Below are positions 1-8,692 of a DNA stretch of 64,000 nt, one piece after another. The number at the start of each line of letters is the position of its first letter. Within the stretch, counting starts at the first letter, position 1. The position numbers and the translations under genes are program-made. The notes below the pieces were generated by a model that saw nothing but the letters and a program-made list of their open reading frames with translations, had not been told where the DNA came from and did no database searches. Location of the stretch: positions 1-64,000 of the forward strand of contig NZ_JABFDG010000008.1 in assembly GCF_013403955.1 (NCBI RefSeq), written 5' to 3'. The stretch comes from Winogradskyella vidalii (GTDB lineage Bacteria > Bacteroidota > Bacteroidia > Flavobacteriales > Flavobacteriaceae).

Positions 1-64
1 CAAGCTCTTTCTTTAATGATTTCTGAAATATTTTAATCAAATCTCGATGTTTTTCAAATGTGCC
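1..64 (-). other. 5' end of a further gene cassette, cut by the window edge
   Basis: These bases lie just beyond the R' box of the leftmost attC-like site, so they should be the start of the next cassette, which continues outside the window. On the minus strand one frame stays open to base 1 and reads GTFEKHRDLIKIFQKSLKKE, but I see no ATG in it, so either the start is non-standard or the real gene begins further left. No function can be assigned. Confidence 0.3.
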
Positions 65-197
65 ACAACGTTGATGTATAAGAATAGTTGCGGGTTTGTA
101 TGCGAGGATTTTCCGAAGGAAAATCAGACGTTACAAACACGCAACGACCTTTGATTAAGCACTAAACCGCAATTATTTTTATACGGTGTTGTAGGTA
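61..197 (-). repeat. attC-like cassette recombination site 1 (divergent type)
   Basis: This is the 3' site of the 199-618 cassette. On the plus strand it begins CCACAACG and ends GTGTTGTAGGTA. The outer arms GTATAAGAATAGTTGCGG and CCGCAATTATTTTTATAC are complementary with a few wobbles. An inner pair GTTTGTA/TTACAAAC and a central hairpin GATTTTCC-GAA-GGAAAATC follow. The end GTTGTAGGTA (188-197) is the exact reverse complement of TACCTACAAC at 628-637, the start of the same cassette, as expected for R''/R' of an integron attC. Its central part differs from most other sites in the array. Confidence 0.8.
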
Positions 198-198
198 G

Positions 199-618
199 TT
201 ATTTTTCATTTAGCAATTCATAATAATTCTTTCTTAAATATTCATTGTAATCTTCAATTATGATTTCTCCATTTTTTAGATAAAAATAAACTGAGTCACT
301 TTCACTTTTTTTATAAACAGAATCTCCGATTTGAATTCTATAATAAGTATTGTTTTCAACACGTTCCTCGTGATAATTGTCTAAAATAACAAATCTTCCT
401 GCTCTCGTATAATCTCCTTCTTGTCTTTTTTTAATTACGATTCCGTTAAATTTAGTATTCCGACTTTCTAAATATTTTTCTTTGTTATGCTCTAAAGAGT
501 TTGATTGGTAATTCGCAATAATGAAAATCATAATGGCAATCGGTACAAATACAAGAAATAGATTTTTTCTGATTTCAGATTCTTGTTTTTCTAATTCTTC
601 TTTGTTTTCCGTATTCAT
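199..618 (-). CDS. Single-pass membrane protein of unknown function (cassette gene)
   Basis: 139 residues. A charged N-terminus (about 1-18) is followed by one membrane helix (about 19-36) and then a soluble, strand-rich domain, so the bulk is probably periplasmic or anchored to the inner membrane. The stop codon lies two bases past its attC end and the start is about 19 bp after the cassette boundary at 637, so the gene fills its cassette and has no room for a promoter of its own. The soluble domain, with hydrophobic strands around GIVIKK and YRIQIGDSVY, loosely resembles the C-terminal part of the 9920-10591 cassette protein. I do not recognise a named family. Confidence 0.75.
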   Translation of the reverse strand: MNTENKEELEKQESEIRKNLFLVFVPIAIMIFIIANYQSNSLEHNKEKYLESRNTKFNGIVIKKRQEGDYTRAGRFVILDNYHEERVENNTYYRIQIGDSVYKKSESDSVYFYLKNGEIIIEDYNEYLRKNYYELLNEK

Positions 619-627
619 TTTTTTAAT

Positions 628-768
628 TACCTACAACGTGTTTGTGTATGGTTAGTTGCGTGGTTAGGCAACTAAGTTAGCAAACATTTACGAACCCGTG
701 AAAATTCCGCAGGAATTTTCGCAAGTAGGCTAAAACTAAGCAATTAATTATACACGGTGTTAGCAAAC
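628..768 (-). repeat. attC-like cassette recombination site 2 (main type)
   Basis: 3' site of the leucine-rich lipoprotein cassette. Low end TACCTACAAC, high end GTTAGCAAAC (759-768), which is the reverse complement of GTTTGCTAAC at 2018-2027, the beginning of the same cassette. Outer arms GTGTATGGTTAGTTGC and GCAATTAATTATACAC pair with G-T wobbles and a short asymmetric bulge near the ends. The central hairpin is GAAAATTCC / GGAATTTTC with loop GCA. Confidence 0.88.
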
Positions 769-776
769 GTAATTTT

Positions 777-2001
777 CTACAGACTACAATTTCCATTCAT
801 TATATCTGACATTGTTGGATTGAACAAATTTCCTCCAACAAAATATTCTCCAGCAACACCGTTACTTTGAATTAAATTAGTAATTCCACAGAGGTCTGAT
901 AGATTTGGATTGCCAATTGAAATATTAAAAACAGAATTTAGGTTAGATAGGCCATTTAAACTAGAAATATTCTCATTATTTGAAATTATAAAATCTCCAC
1001 CAATTGTGGTTAAAGAGGAAAATCCTTCTAAATTTGAAATGCTATTATTTTCATTAAAATCGAATGTATCTCCTATACTCGCTAAATTATTGAAGGAAAT
1101 TGATGAAAGATTTTCATTAGAATAAATTTCAAGGTCTTCGATAATTGAGGATAAAGTGCTAAATGCGTTGATTTCGGTTAAATCTGTATTTCCCCATATT
1201 TTAACATCAAAAACTGAATTAAGATTATCGAAACCTACAATTTCATTTAATTCAAAGTTTCTGTTTATTAGAAGTTTTCCTGCATTACTGATTTCTGTCA
1301 AAGCATTAAAACCTGTTATACTTAATAATTTTGGGTTTTGAGCAAGATTTAAATCGCCATCTATTTGAGATAGATTATTGAAAGTGCTAATTGATGCGAG
1401 ATTTTCGTTTTGTTGTATATGAAAGCCTGGACCTATTAAGGTGTTATAACCAACACTGTCTAAATAATTCAAATCCACTAATTTCATTTAAATTATCATT
1501 TTGTTGAATTCTAAAAACATATCCAATAGTTGCTAATTTGTTAAATCCGTTTATCTGTATTAGACCATTGTTAGTAACGATAATAAAATTTCTATCTATG
1601 GTTAACAATTCATTAAAACCGTTTATTTGAGTAATATTTTCATTTGAGCCAATAGTTACATTTTGTCCAATTGTTTTCAAATTTGTAAAAGCATTAATTT
1701 GTGTTAAGTTATTATTAGAACCTATTTCTAAATTGCCTGCAATACTCATTATGTTATTAAGTGGTTCTAAATTTACAATATCATATATGCCATCTAAAGA
1801 ATCGTCAATTATTAAATTACCTGTTAAATCTGTACAGCCAGAACTCCCAAACTCATTAACTTCTTGTTGAGTTTTTAAAATGTAATCTCCATCACAAACT
1901 ATTTGAATTTGTTCTTCTTCATTGATTGTATCGTCGTTTTCACAAGACGAAAATGTTATAGATAATAAAATGCTAAATAAAAGAATAATTGTTTTTTTCA
2001 T
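777..2001 (-). pseudogene. Leucine-rich-repeat surface lipoprotein, split by one frameshift (cassette gene)
   Basis: Two overlapping minus-strand frames, 2001-1444 and 1487-777, encode the two halves of one protein of about 400 residues. The N-terminal half starts with a lipoprotein signal (about 1-20, lipobox ending FSSC, then ENDD, a typical Bacteroidota surface-export signal). Both halves consist of repeats of about 23-25 residues with the pattern NxNLxxIxGFxxLxxIG, as in receptor-L/BspA-like leucine-rich proteins. The reading frame breaks near 1450-1470: removing one T restores a continuous repeat (ISGFE then YLDSVGYN). It could be a true mutation, slippage-controlled expression or a sequencing error. 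A role in binding or adhesion at the cell surface is inferred from the repeat type only. Confidence 0.75.
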
Positions 2002-2017
2002 AATCGTGGTTTTTTAT

Positions 2018-2153
2018 GTTTGCTAACGGTCTTGTATATGAAAAGTAGCGGATTTCACGCACTAATTTTTCGGATTGTAACTGACCTTTATTTTATTATT
2101 TATCTTTCGTTTAAGCACCTAAACCGCTATTTTTTATATACGTTGTTGCCTGC
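2018..2153 (-). repeat. attC-like cassette recombination site 3 (divergent type)
   Basis: 3' site of the OLD-like nuclease cassette. Low end GTTTGCTAAC (2018-2027), high end GTTGCCTGC (2145-2153), the reverse complement of GCAGGCAAC at 3878-3886, the start of the same cassette. Outer arms TTGTATATGAAAAGTAGCGG and CCGCTATTTTTTATATAC pair. The centre differs from the main type and lacks the usual GAAAATTCC hairpin. Confidence 0.8.
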
Positions 2154-2160
2154 TGGCTTT

Positions 2161-3849
2161 TTATTTTTGGGATATTTCTTCAATAAATTTTCTTGCAGGT
2201 TCAATTTCCGCGTCATTTATTAAATCTTTAGTTAAAACTTCATTTACCCATTTTGGTCCGTGATTCCCAACAGATTTCACAAAGCTTTCTAATTCTCCTA
2301 ACTCAACAACATATACTTTTTTTGATTTGAGGTTTTCAATTAATCTTTCATAAGCTTGCGTAGCTTGTCCACTTGGGATGAATAATTTTCCAACTTGTTT
2401 TGCGTGAGCCCAAGCAGACGCTTTTTTTAAAGATTTTCCAATTGCAGATAACTTTTCTTTAGGCATTATTTTTACGCTAATTGTCTGAAAAATTGTATCA
2501 ATCTCTTCTTTTAATTCATTCACTTCCAATTCAGGTCGTTTGGATTCTATGGCTTCTTTGACAATTTTCCAATCTTTCTCAATATCTATCCATTTTCCAC
2601 CAGATTCTTCGTAAATATCCTTTAACGGGTTTTTGGCGTTTAATACATCAAAATCACATATTGAGCTTACTGGGACATTTAATTTTTTTAAAGCTTTTAT
2701 TACAGTTGGAATTCTATGCTTGCCACCGCATTGAATGAAAAGAGTGTCCGAGTTTGAAATTCCTTTTTTTTCATTTACGGCAGATAGAATCGCAGAGTAA
2801 AAACGTGAATCAGAATCACTTTCACAAATGATAACATCTGTATGAAATAAACCGTCTAGAATATTAGAATGTCTTAATAATGAATCACTCCATATTGAAT
2901 CAATTTCACTATTATTTAACGTGTTAACATTATTGATTTTTCCGTTTCGTTGAATTCGTATTATTTTTAAGTTTTTGGAACTTCCCTCTAAAAGCCCTTT
3001 CAAAAAATCTAGACTATGAGTTGCAAGTAAAAGCTGCGTACTTGAAGGTAAATCTGTAGCTAACATTTTACCTAAAAGTTTTGCTTGTGGTGGATGTAAG
3101 AATGCTTCTGGTTCATCTATGAATAATAAATTTTGACTACCAATAAAAGCATTTAATAACACTCCAACAAAGCTTCTCATTCCATCTCCTTGCTCGTGTA
3201 ATAAATCTAGTTTTTCTAACTCAATTTGATAAGATTCGGAAAGCCTATCTTGTCCACTTACAATTTTGGGTGCTTTACCAACATATAAAGGAACTTCATT
3301 ACCTGCATTTCGATGGACAATTAAATCTAAATCAAAGGCTTGTTTAAAATATTGATTAAACTGTTTTTCTATTTTATCTGACTTTTGAAGTAAATTTATT
3401 GGATGTTTAGGGGATTCAGTTGTTAGTTTTATATTAGATGCAGGATTAGCAGCTTTTAATCTCTCTTCAGTTGTGAGATTTTTTGAAAATACGATTGATA
3501 AATTATCTATTCCAGACGAAACATTGTTCCACCAACTTTTGACAGAACCTCCGTAGATTCTATATCCCATTCCGTTGTAATAAGGCTCTGGATTTGTTGT
3601 ATATTCTTTTTTGGAAATTTTTTCTAAATATTCAATCAACTCAGAATCTGAACCACTCTTTGAAAATTCTATTGCTTTGATAACTTTACTCTTTGTGTTT
3701 TGAGTTTTTAAAAAGTTTGACGCTTCTTTCAAAGAGGCACTTTTACCCGAGTTGTTTGGACCTACAATTGCAATTATGTCATTACTTTCAAATTCAATAG
3801 TTGTGTTGTCACTAAATGTTATTTTACTAATCCAAATTTTTGGTTCCAT
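2161..3849 (-). CDS. OLD-family-like AAA ATPase with TOPRIM nuclease domain (cassette gene)
   Basis: 562 residues. The N-terminal half is an SMC/ABC-type ATPase: Walker A GPNNSGKS at residues 30-37, and a Walker B/signature stretch LLFIDEPEAFLHPPQ near residue 245, followed by an ATHSLDFL switch. The second half looks like the TOPRIM nuclease domain of OLD proteins: VIICESDSDSRFY near 340, GGKHRIP near 375 and CDFDV near 398 supply the expected acidic residues. OLD-type proteins cleave or nick DNA, and several act in anti-phage defence, alone or with a partner (Gabija GajA with GajB, PARIS, retron-linked). There is no GajB-like helicase next to it, so if it is defensive it acts as a single gene. 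It fills its own cassette, with the start about 37 bp after the cassette boundary. Confidence 0.85.
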   Translation of the reverse strand: MEPKIWISKITFSDNTTIEFESNDIIAIVGPNNSGKSASLKEASNFLKTQNTKSKVIKAIEFSKSGSDSELIEYLEKISKKEYTTNPEPYYNGMGYRIYGGSVKSWWNNVSSGIDNLSIVFSKNLTTEERLKAANPASNIKLTTESPKHPINLLQKSDKIEKQFNQYFKQAFDLDLIVHRNAGNEVPLYVGKAPKIVSGQDRLSESYQIELEKLDLLHEQGDGMRSFVGVLLNAFIGSQNLLFIDEPEAFLHPPQAKLLGKMLATDLPSSTQLLLATHSLDFLKGLLEGSSKNLKIIRIQRNGKINNVNTLNNSEIDSIWSDSLLRHSNILDGLFHTDVIICESDSDSRFYSAILSAVNEKKGISNSDTLFIQCGGKHRIPTVIKALKKLNVPVSSICDFDVLNAKNPLKDIYEESGGKWIDIEKDWKIVKEAIESKRPELEVNELKEEIDTIFQTISVKIMPKEKLSAIGKSLKKASAWAHAKQVGKLFIPSGQATQAYERLIENLKSKKVYVVELGELESFVKSVGNHGPKWVNEVLTKDLINDAEIEPARKFIEEISQK

Positions 3850-3877
3850 ATGTTTGTTTCGGTTGTTTTTTCAGCTT

Positions 3878-4017
3878 GCAGGCAACGGTCTTGTGTATGG
3901 TTAGTTGCGTGGTTTAGCAACTAAGTTAGCAAACTTTTACGAACCCGTGAAAATTCCGCAGGAATTTTCGCAAGTAGTGAAGAACCAAGCAATTAATTAT
4001 ACACGGTGTTGCCTACA
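3878..4017 (-). repeat. attC-like cassette recombination site 4 (main type)
   Basis: 3' site of the 4013-4816 cassette. Low end GCAGGCAAC, high end GTTGCCTACA (4008-4017), which matches the reverse complement of TGTTGGCAAC (4819-4828) with one mismatch. Central hairpin GAAAATTCC / GGAATTTTC. The outer arms are the same as in site 2. The stop codon of the cassette gene lies inside the R'' end. Confidence 0.88.
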
Positions 4018-4816
4018 GTATTTTTTTAGTATGCCATTCGTATTTCGGTTCAGACTCAAAATCTCTGATTATTAAAATTCCTTTTCTCATTGCTAAATAA
4101 ATGTCATTTTTCTTTATAAACGAATTTGTTGGATATAAATAGCCCCAATAAATTGGTGATTTTAAAAGTGTAGTCATTTTTTCGTTTTCATCAAACCTTA
4201 AAATATGTTGTGTAGTAATTATATATAATGAATTATTATGCACAAAAGTAATATCTGGTGTTCCTGGCAGTTTTGATTCGAATTTATAATTCCATTTACC
4301 ATCTTTAAAGATAATTTCATAAAGACCTCCATTTCCGTCAATCATATGTGCCAAACCTCTAGTTGCATAGATTTTGTCATTAAATTCAAAAATGTCGCAT
4401 ACATTCTTTGGGATGTAAGGATATTTCCATTCATCATTTTTGTCGATTAGCTCCAATGTATAATTATAATCGTTATAGGTTGAAATAAATTTTAAACCAC
4501 CTCCAAATTCGCCGTGATTATATCCAATCAAATAACCATTAAATACAGTTTTAATATATTTTGTTCCGCTTATGTTCTTTACACTATCAATTGAGAAAGG
4601 CAATTCGTCTCCATTAACTCTAGTGTATTTATTTTCTACAATTGTAATTGTATCATTTAAGTTATTGAAACTCCAACGATACTTTGAGTTACTGGCTTCA
4701 TTCAATTCTTTAAAGCTAGTTGGTATACTATCCATTTCCCAATCGGACAAGTCTATTTCTTGACTTTTTCCAAATTGAAATAATAAAAGAGTTATTATTA
4801 GCAGGCTGTTTTTCAT
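4013..4816 (-). CDS. Secreted protein of unknown function (cassette gene)
   Basis: 267 residues starting with a Sec signal peptide (hydrophobic run about 4-14, cleavage likely after GKSQ). The mature part is strand-rich, with repeated short segments such as NNSLYIITTQHILRF and KNDIYLAMRKGILII that resemble blades of a beta-propeller, but I cannot name a family. The stop codon overlaps the attC R'' box, and the start is only about 11 bp from the cassette boundary, so it depends on an outside promoter. Location: periplasm or outside the cell. Confidence 0.7.
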   Translation of the reverse strand: MKNSLLIITLLLFQFGKSQEIDLSDWEMDSIPTSFKELNEASNSKYRWSFNNLNDTITIVENKYTRVNGDELPFSIDSVKNISGTKYIKTVFNGYLIGYNHGEFGGGLKFISTYNDYNYTLELIDKNDEWKYPYIPKNVCDIFEFNDKIYATRGLAHMIDGNGGLYEIIFKDGKWNYKFESKLPGTPDITFVHNNSLYIITTQHILRFDENEKMTTLLKSPIYWGYLYPTNSFIKKNDIYLAMRKGILIIRDFESEPKYEWHTKKIL

Positions 4817-4818
4817 AT

Positions 4819-4959
4819 TGTTGGCAACGTGTTTGTGTATGTTTAGTTGCGTGGTTTAGCGACTAAGTTAGCAAACATTTACGAACCTGTGAATATTCCG
4901 CAGGAATATTCGCAAGTAGAGAAGAACATAGCAATTAATTATACACGGTGTTACCACAC
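4819..4959 (-). repeat. attC-like cassette recombination site 5 (main type)
   Basis: 3' site of the two-gene 4965-6812 cassette. Low end TGTTGGCAAC, high end GTTACCACAC (4950-4959), the exact reverse complement of GTGTGGTAAC at 6815-6824. The central hairpin has changed on both arms relative to its neighbours, to GAATATTCC / GGAATATTC, and keeps perfect pairing. Confidence 0.88.
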
Positions 4960-4964
4960 GTATT

Positions 4965-5879
4965 TTAATTCCAGTTAAATTCCTTTTTTATTTTCTTGTA
5001 AAAATCCAAATCAACGATTGGCACTTCTATGAAATTTTCTTTTTTATAGATTTCAGGAATTTTGTCAATTTCCAATAGTCCAAAATGTTGATTACCAAAA
5101 TGCACAAAACTCATTTGGTCATAAGTTTTAAAAATCGAATAAGTGATTTCATTATTTAAATATGCTTTTTTGAAATAAGGATAAAATAATGTCCAAAATC
5201 TTTCAATATTTGATTTTGCTTGTAAATTATGAATTTCTGCTACATAAAAATTGTTTTGAATTATGGCAAAACTTTTAGCGCTAGGATATTTATTGTTACT
5301 ATTAGCTATTTCATATAATTCTGAAATATTTGAATAATAGAAATCGGAAATTAATTTATTTTGTATTGATTTTTGTGTTGAATCAAGTTCTAATTCGTTC
5401 CAAATTTGACTTGTATATTGATTAATAAGCTGGTCTTTTGTTTTTATTTCATTCAGTTTTTTTAGAGGAATTTGCTTGTCAAAATTGTTTTTCATCCAAA
5501 CAAAATGGCTTGTTAAGTACATGTCCTTAAACCATTCAGCCAATTCTCCTTTTGTTATTGCATCGTAATAAAACTCTTTGCCATTCAAATAGATTAGTTG
5601 CAATCCATATTTTTCTACTAAAATCTTTACTTCTTTTTTAAAGAATTGTATGTCATTATTTCGGAAGCTGTAATTAATCAAGGAATATTTTAACTCTGGT
5701 TCATAGCCATAAGATTTTTCTAAATTCAAAATTCTATTTTTTACTTCTTGATAATTTTCAGAATTGTGAATAATTGGATAAATCGAATCATTAATTATAT
5801 GGTCTCTTTCTGTTTGTCCATATGTTATGAAAACGAGCAAGAATAATAAAATAAGACTAATTGTGGTTTTTATTTTCAT
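4965..5879 (-). CDS. Secreted helical protein of unknown function (second gene of a two-gene cassette)
   Basis: 304 residues. Sec signal peptide (about 1-22, cleavage near TYGQ), then a mostly alpha-helical, lysine- and tyrosine-rich mature protein with no motif I recognise. Some helix pairs look TPR-like but no repeat is clear. It lies 42 bp downstream of the 5922-6812 gene in the same orientation with no attC site between them, so the two genes form one cassette and are probably co-transcribed. Function unknown. Confidence 0.7.
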   Translation of the reverse strand: MKIKTTISLILLFLLVFITYGQTERDHIINDSIYPIIHNSENYQEVKNRILNLEKSYGYEPELKYSLINYSFRNNDIQFFKKEVKILVEKYGLQLIYLNGKEFYYDAITKGELAEWFKDMYLTSHFVWMKNNFDKQIPLKKLNEIKTKDQLINQYTSQIWNELELDSTQKSIQNKLISDFYYSNISELYEIANSNNKYPSAKSFAIIQNNFYVAEIHNLQAKSNIERFWTLFYPYFKKAYLNNEITYSIFKTYDQMSFVHFGNQHFGLLEIDKIPEIYKKENFIEVPIVDLDFYKKIKKEFNWN

Positions 5880-5921
5880 TTTTTATTGATTCGTCTAGGC
5901 TTATGGTTTACAAATTTATAC

Positions 5922-6812
5922 TTAATCTGTTAGAGTTAGTTCCATTGCTAATAATCCATATTTGTCTTTGTATTTTTCAGGACTTTTACTTTTCCAAATT
6001 TTTCGCCATTTACCAGAAATGTAAATCATGCTATTTTCACCTGTTTCACTTGGAATAACTCCATATGCTGGTTCATAAGAAATTTTCTTTTCTTTTTTTT
6101 TAGTATCAACCCACTTAACTTTGAATTCATACTTGTTTTCTTCAATGATTAACCATTCTATAGCGATAAAAAGTCCATCTTCAGGAAAATAGATATCATA
6201 TTCAGACAGGTCGATTTCGGTAAGCCTTTTACCTTTCTTTGCGATTCCAATTATATTTTTGTTATAAAGAAATTCTCCAGGTTCTCCATTTTCATTTTTT
6301 GCGTATAGTCGAATATTAAATTTTGCGTTTTTAATATCACTTGTAGTCCTAACTTTTATTGATTTTATAAATCGAGTTTCATCGTAATCTTTCTCGTATG
6401 GAAAAAATCTTGCGAGTATCCAAGGCCTTGACCAACAAGCCATATTTAATCCAACGTCAGACTCCTCGAATTCTCCAACTTTAAATTCTTTATCTATAGA
6501 ACTATTTGAAATTAAAACTTCTTCTAATTCAGTAATTTCAGGACTTAATAATATCTTTTTTTCAATTGTATTGGAATTTACTTTTTTACTTTTAAAACCA
6601 ATTGCAGAAAAAATCAGAATTTTGTCTTTCAAAGATTCGTTAATCTCGAATTGACCAATTTCGTTTGAAGTTGTTCCAATGTTTTCGTTTTCAACCCAAA
6701 TATTCACGTATGGAATTGGTTCTTGCGATATACTGTCAAGTACAGTCCCTTTTGTTTGGCTATAAATTAGATTTGTAAACAGAATTAATGTAATAAGCAG
6801 GATTTTTCTCAT
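5922..6812 (-). CDS. Secreted protein with carboxypeptidase-regulatory-like domain (first gene of a two-gene cassette)
   Basis: 296 residues. Signal peptide (about 1-19, ending YSQ), then a CarboxypepD_reg-like beta-sandwich at about 20-100 (TKGTVLDSISQEPIPYVNI, NEIGQFEI, FSAIGF), the module found at the N-terminus of TonB-dependent receptors and many secreted Bacteroidota proteins. The remaining ~190 residues are not recognised and no TonB-dependent barrel follows. The start is about 11 bp from the cassette boundary. It shares a cassette with the unknown secreted protein at 4965-5879. A role at the cell envelope is inferred. Confidence 0.75.
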   Translation of the reverse strand: MRKILLITLILFTNLIYSQTKGTVLDSISQEPIPYVNIWVENENIGTTSNEIGQFEINESLKDKILIFSAIGFKSKKVNSNTIEKKILLSPEITELEEVLISNSSIDKEFKVGEFEESDVGLNMACWSRPWILARFFPYEKDYDETRFIKSIKVRTTSDIKNAKFNIRLYAKNENGEPGEFLYNKNIIGIAKKGKRLTEIDLSEYDIYFPEDGLFIAIEWLIIEENKYEFKVKWVDTKKKEKKISYEPAYGVIPSETGENSMIYISGKWRKIWKSKSPEKYKDKYGLLAMELTLTD

Positions 6813-6814
6813 AT

Positions 6815-6952
6815 GTGTGGTAACGTGTTTGTGTATGGTTAGTTGCGTGGTTTGGTAGCTAATTTAGCAAACTTTTACTTGCCAGAGAAAATTCCGCAGG
6901 AATTTTCGTGAGTAAGCCTAAAAAAGCAATTAATTATACACGGTGTTGTGTG
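6815..6952 (-). repeat. attC-like cassette recombination site 6 (main type)
   Basis: 3' site of the 6963-7499 cassette. Low end GTGTGGTAAC, high end GTTGTGTG (6945-6952), the reverse complement of CACACAAC at 7534-7541. Central hairpin GAAAATTCC / GGAATTTTC. Flanks of the hairpin differ slightly from the neighbouring sites. Confidence 0.87.
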
Positions 6953-6962
6953 TCTGTGCTTT

Positions 6963-7499
6963 TTACATTTTAGTTCCAATGTAATAAACCATTTTATCTT
7001 TTGGTATTACAAAAATTAATTCTGTTCCAGTTGGGTCAGTTCCGTGACAGTATATACTCCAAGGATAAACATAAACGCTTTCAGGATTCAGTTCTTCCCT
7101 TTTCGGAAACCAAGGAATTTGATATTGCCAACCATTTGCTAATTCCACTGCATCATTTAATACTTTTGGCAAACTATCTAATCGATGCCAACCTTTACTA
7201 TTTTGCAGTTCCATTTCTGTCACATTTGAGATTTCTATTGCATAAGCATCAAGATAATCGCCTGTGAATGAACGTCCCGATTCGTAACTATTCAGCACTT
7301 TTTCAATTCTTTGGTCTCCAAGTCTGCACCAATTCAGCACGAATCTTACGTCAGATGTTGTCGCTTTGTTCTCGACAGTTTTATTTCCGATTGAAGTAGA
7401 GTAGGCGAGATAGCCTAAAATCAGAATTACTCCAATTAATGATATTCCTCCCCAAATCGCGAGTGCATTTTTTCCTATTCTAAATAATCTATTTTTCAA
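6963..7499 (-). CDS. Membrane-anchored protein of unknown function (cassette gene)
   Basis: 178 residues. A basic N-terminus is followed by one strong membrane helix (about 13-35), and the rest should be periplasmic. The soluble part has two cysteines (NWCRLGD and IYCHGTD) that could form a disulfide, and an aromatic-rich stretch GWQYQIPWF. No family recognised. The start lies about 41 bp from the cassette boundary, one of the longest leaders in the array. Confidence 0.7.
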   Translation of the reverse strand: MKNRLFRIGKNALAIWGGISLIGVILILGYLAYSTSIGNKTVENKATTSDVRFVLNWCRLGDQRIEKVLNSYESGRSFTGDYLDAYAIEISNVTEMELQNSKGWHRLDSLPKVLNDAVELANGWQYQIPWFPKREELNPESVYVYPWSIYCHGTDPTGTELIFVIPKDKMVYYIGTKM

Positions 7500-7533
7500 T
7501 CAGTTCAATTTTCAACGGTTTGTTTGGGCATTG

Positions 7534-7669
7534 CACACAACGTTGTTGTATATGGTTTGTTGCGTGTTTTAAGCAACTAATTTAGTAAATAATTACCGAC
7601 AAAGAAAGTCCGCGAGGACTTTCGTAAGTAAGCAAAAAGCCAGCAATAAATTATATACGGTGTTGGCAA
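7534..7669 (-). repeat. attC-like cassette recombination site 7 (main type, covarying hairpin)
   Basis: 3' site of the 7677-8531 cassette. Low end CACACAAC, high end GTTGGCAA (7662-7669), the reverse complement of TTGCCAAC at 8558-8565. The central hairpin is GAAAGTCC / GGACTTTC, two compensated changes relative to the main type. The outer arms also change together (GTATATGG / TTATATAC). Confidence 0.87.
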
Positions 7670-7676
7670 TCTGGCT

Positions 7677-8531
7677 TTATTTCCCAAGTTGATGAATTGC
7701 TGTTTTCAGAACTTGCCAAGAAATCTTTGCGGTATGTTTGTCAGGATTAAATCCAGAACTTAATTGTTGAAATGGATGAATATAATTTCTAAAGTCTCTC
7801 AATGAGTGACTAAACTTTTTCACATCTTCTTTAATTAATCCAAGTTCAAAAGCTGTATTAATTAAGTTATTCAAAGTCCATTCGTGTAAGGGTTTAACTT
7901 TTTGTTCTTTATCTTTAGGTGATGAATTAGCTGTATTAAATTCTCTCGGTTTTTTCATTGCAATTCCTAAAAGTATTCCCTCAAGAGTACTGCCACACAT
8001 AAATATTACAGATAAAGGTGCATCTGAACCTAAACATTTTTTAATTTCCTCAAATCTTAAATTTAGAATTTCAGTTATAGTTCCGTCAAGTCCAATTAAG
8101 TCTATTTTGACATCTTCAAATTCACGATTTAAAAAGTCATCTTCTTTTAATTCGGATTTTTGTTCTGTAGTTTCAAAGTCAATTTCTCCAGCTTTTTTAA
8201 ATTTAATTTCAGTTTTATCTCTAATTACTTTCCAACCATCAAAAGCTAAATATTGATTAAAATCTGTAATAAATCCGTCTAACTCTGCAAATCGACTTAT
8301 GTAATTTACAGGTGCAAACAGTTTCTTTATACATTTATCGATTTTGGGACTTCCATTTATGTTTTTCAGTTTTTCATCTGTGTAAATCCATCTCGAAGGG
8401 AAGCCTTGTCCATAAGTATCATTAAACCCTAGTTCATTAAAAAATTTCACTAATTCGTGTCCTTTCCTATATTCGGTTTCTTCATTTATTAATTCCCGAA
8501 GTTTTTCTAATGTTTTTTGCTGTAATATCAT
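7677..8531 (-). CDS. HEPN-like protein, possible RNase or abortive-infection factor (cassette gene)
   Basis: 284 residues, cytoplasmic, no membrane segment. The last 80 residues are helical and contain SLRDFRNYIHP, where R245 and H252 are spaced R-x6-H as in the active-site motif of HEPN ribonucleases (R-x4-6-H). This C-terminal layout resembles AbiJ-type and DUF4145-like proteins. A segment GSTLEGILLGIA (about residue 180) is also typical of such helical proteins. If the assignment holds, it could cut RNA during phage attack, but I see no paired antitoxin in the cassette. The HEPN call rests on one short motif and the helical context. Confidence 0.55.
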   Translation of the reverse strand: MILQQKTLEKLRELINEETEYRKGHELVKFFNELGFNDTYGQGFPSRWIYTDEKLKNINGSPKIDKCIKKLFAPVNYISRFAELDGFITDFNQYLAFDGWKVIRDKTEIKFKKAGEIDFETTEQKSELKEDDFLNREFEDVKIDLIGLDGTITEILNLRFEEIKKCLGSDAPLSVIFMCGSTLEGILLGIAMKKPREFNTANSSPKDKEQKVKPLHEWTLNNLINTAFELGLIKEDVKKFSHSLRDFRNYIHPFQQLSSGFNPDKHTAKISWQVLKTAIHQLGK

Positions 8532-8557
8532 TTATAATCTCGGGTTTTTTTAGCTTG

Positions 8558-8692
8558 TTGCCAACGGTTTTGTGTATGATTAGTGGCGTGACTAAGCACC
8601 TAATTTAGCAAATAAAAACCGAATAGAAAATCCGCGAGGATTTTCGTAAGTAGGCGAGAACCAGCCATTAATTATACACGTTGTTGGCATTA
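8558..8692 (-). repeat. attC-like cassette recombination site 8 (main type, covarying hairpin)
   Basis: 3' site of the PD-(D/E)XK cassette. Low end TTGCCAAC, high end GTTGGCATTA (8683-8692), the exact reverse complement of TAATGCCAAC at 9779-9788. Central hairpin GAAAATCC / GGATTTTC. The last codons of the cassette gene extend into this site. Confidence 0.87.

Noticed and set aside
910-1341. Plus-strand open frames opposite the leucine-rich lipoprotein
   Set aside because: They mirror the repeat codons of the minus-strand gene.
2161-3849. Calling the OLD-like protein GajA of a Gabija system
   Set aside because: No GajB-type helicase gene is adjacent; the next cassettes encode unrelated proteins.
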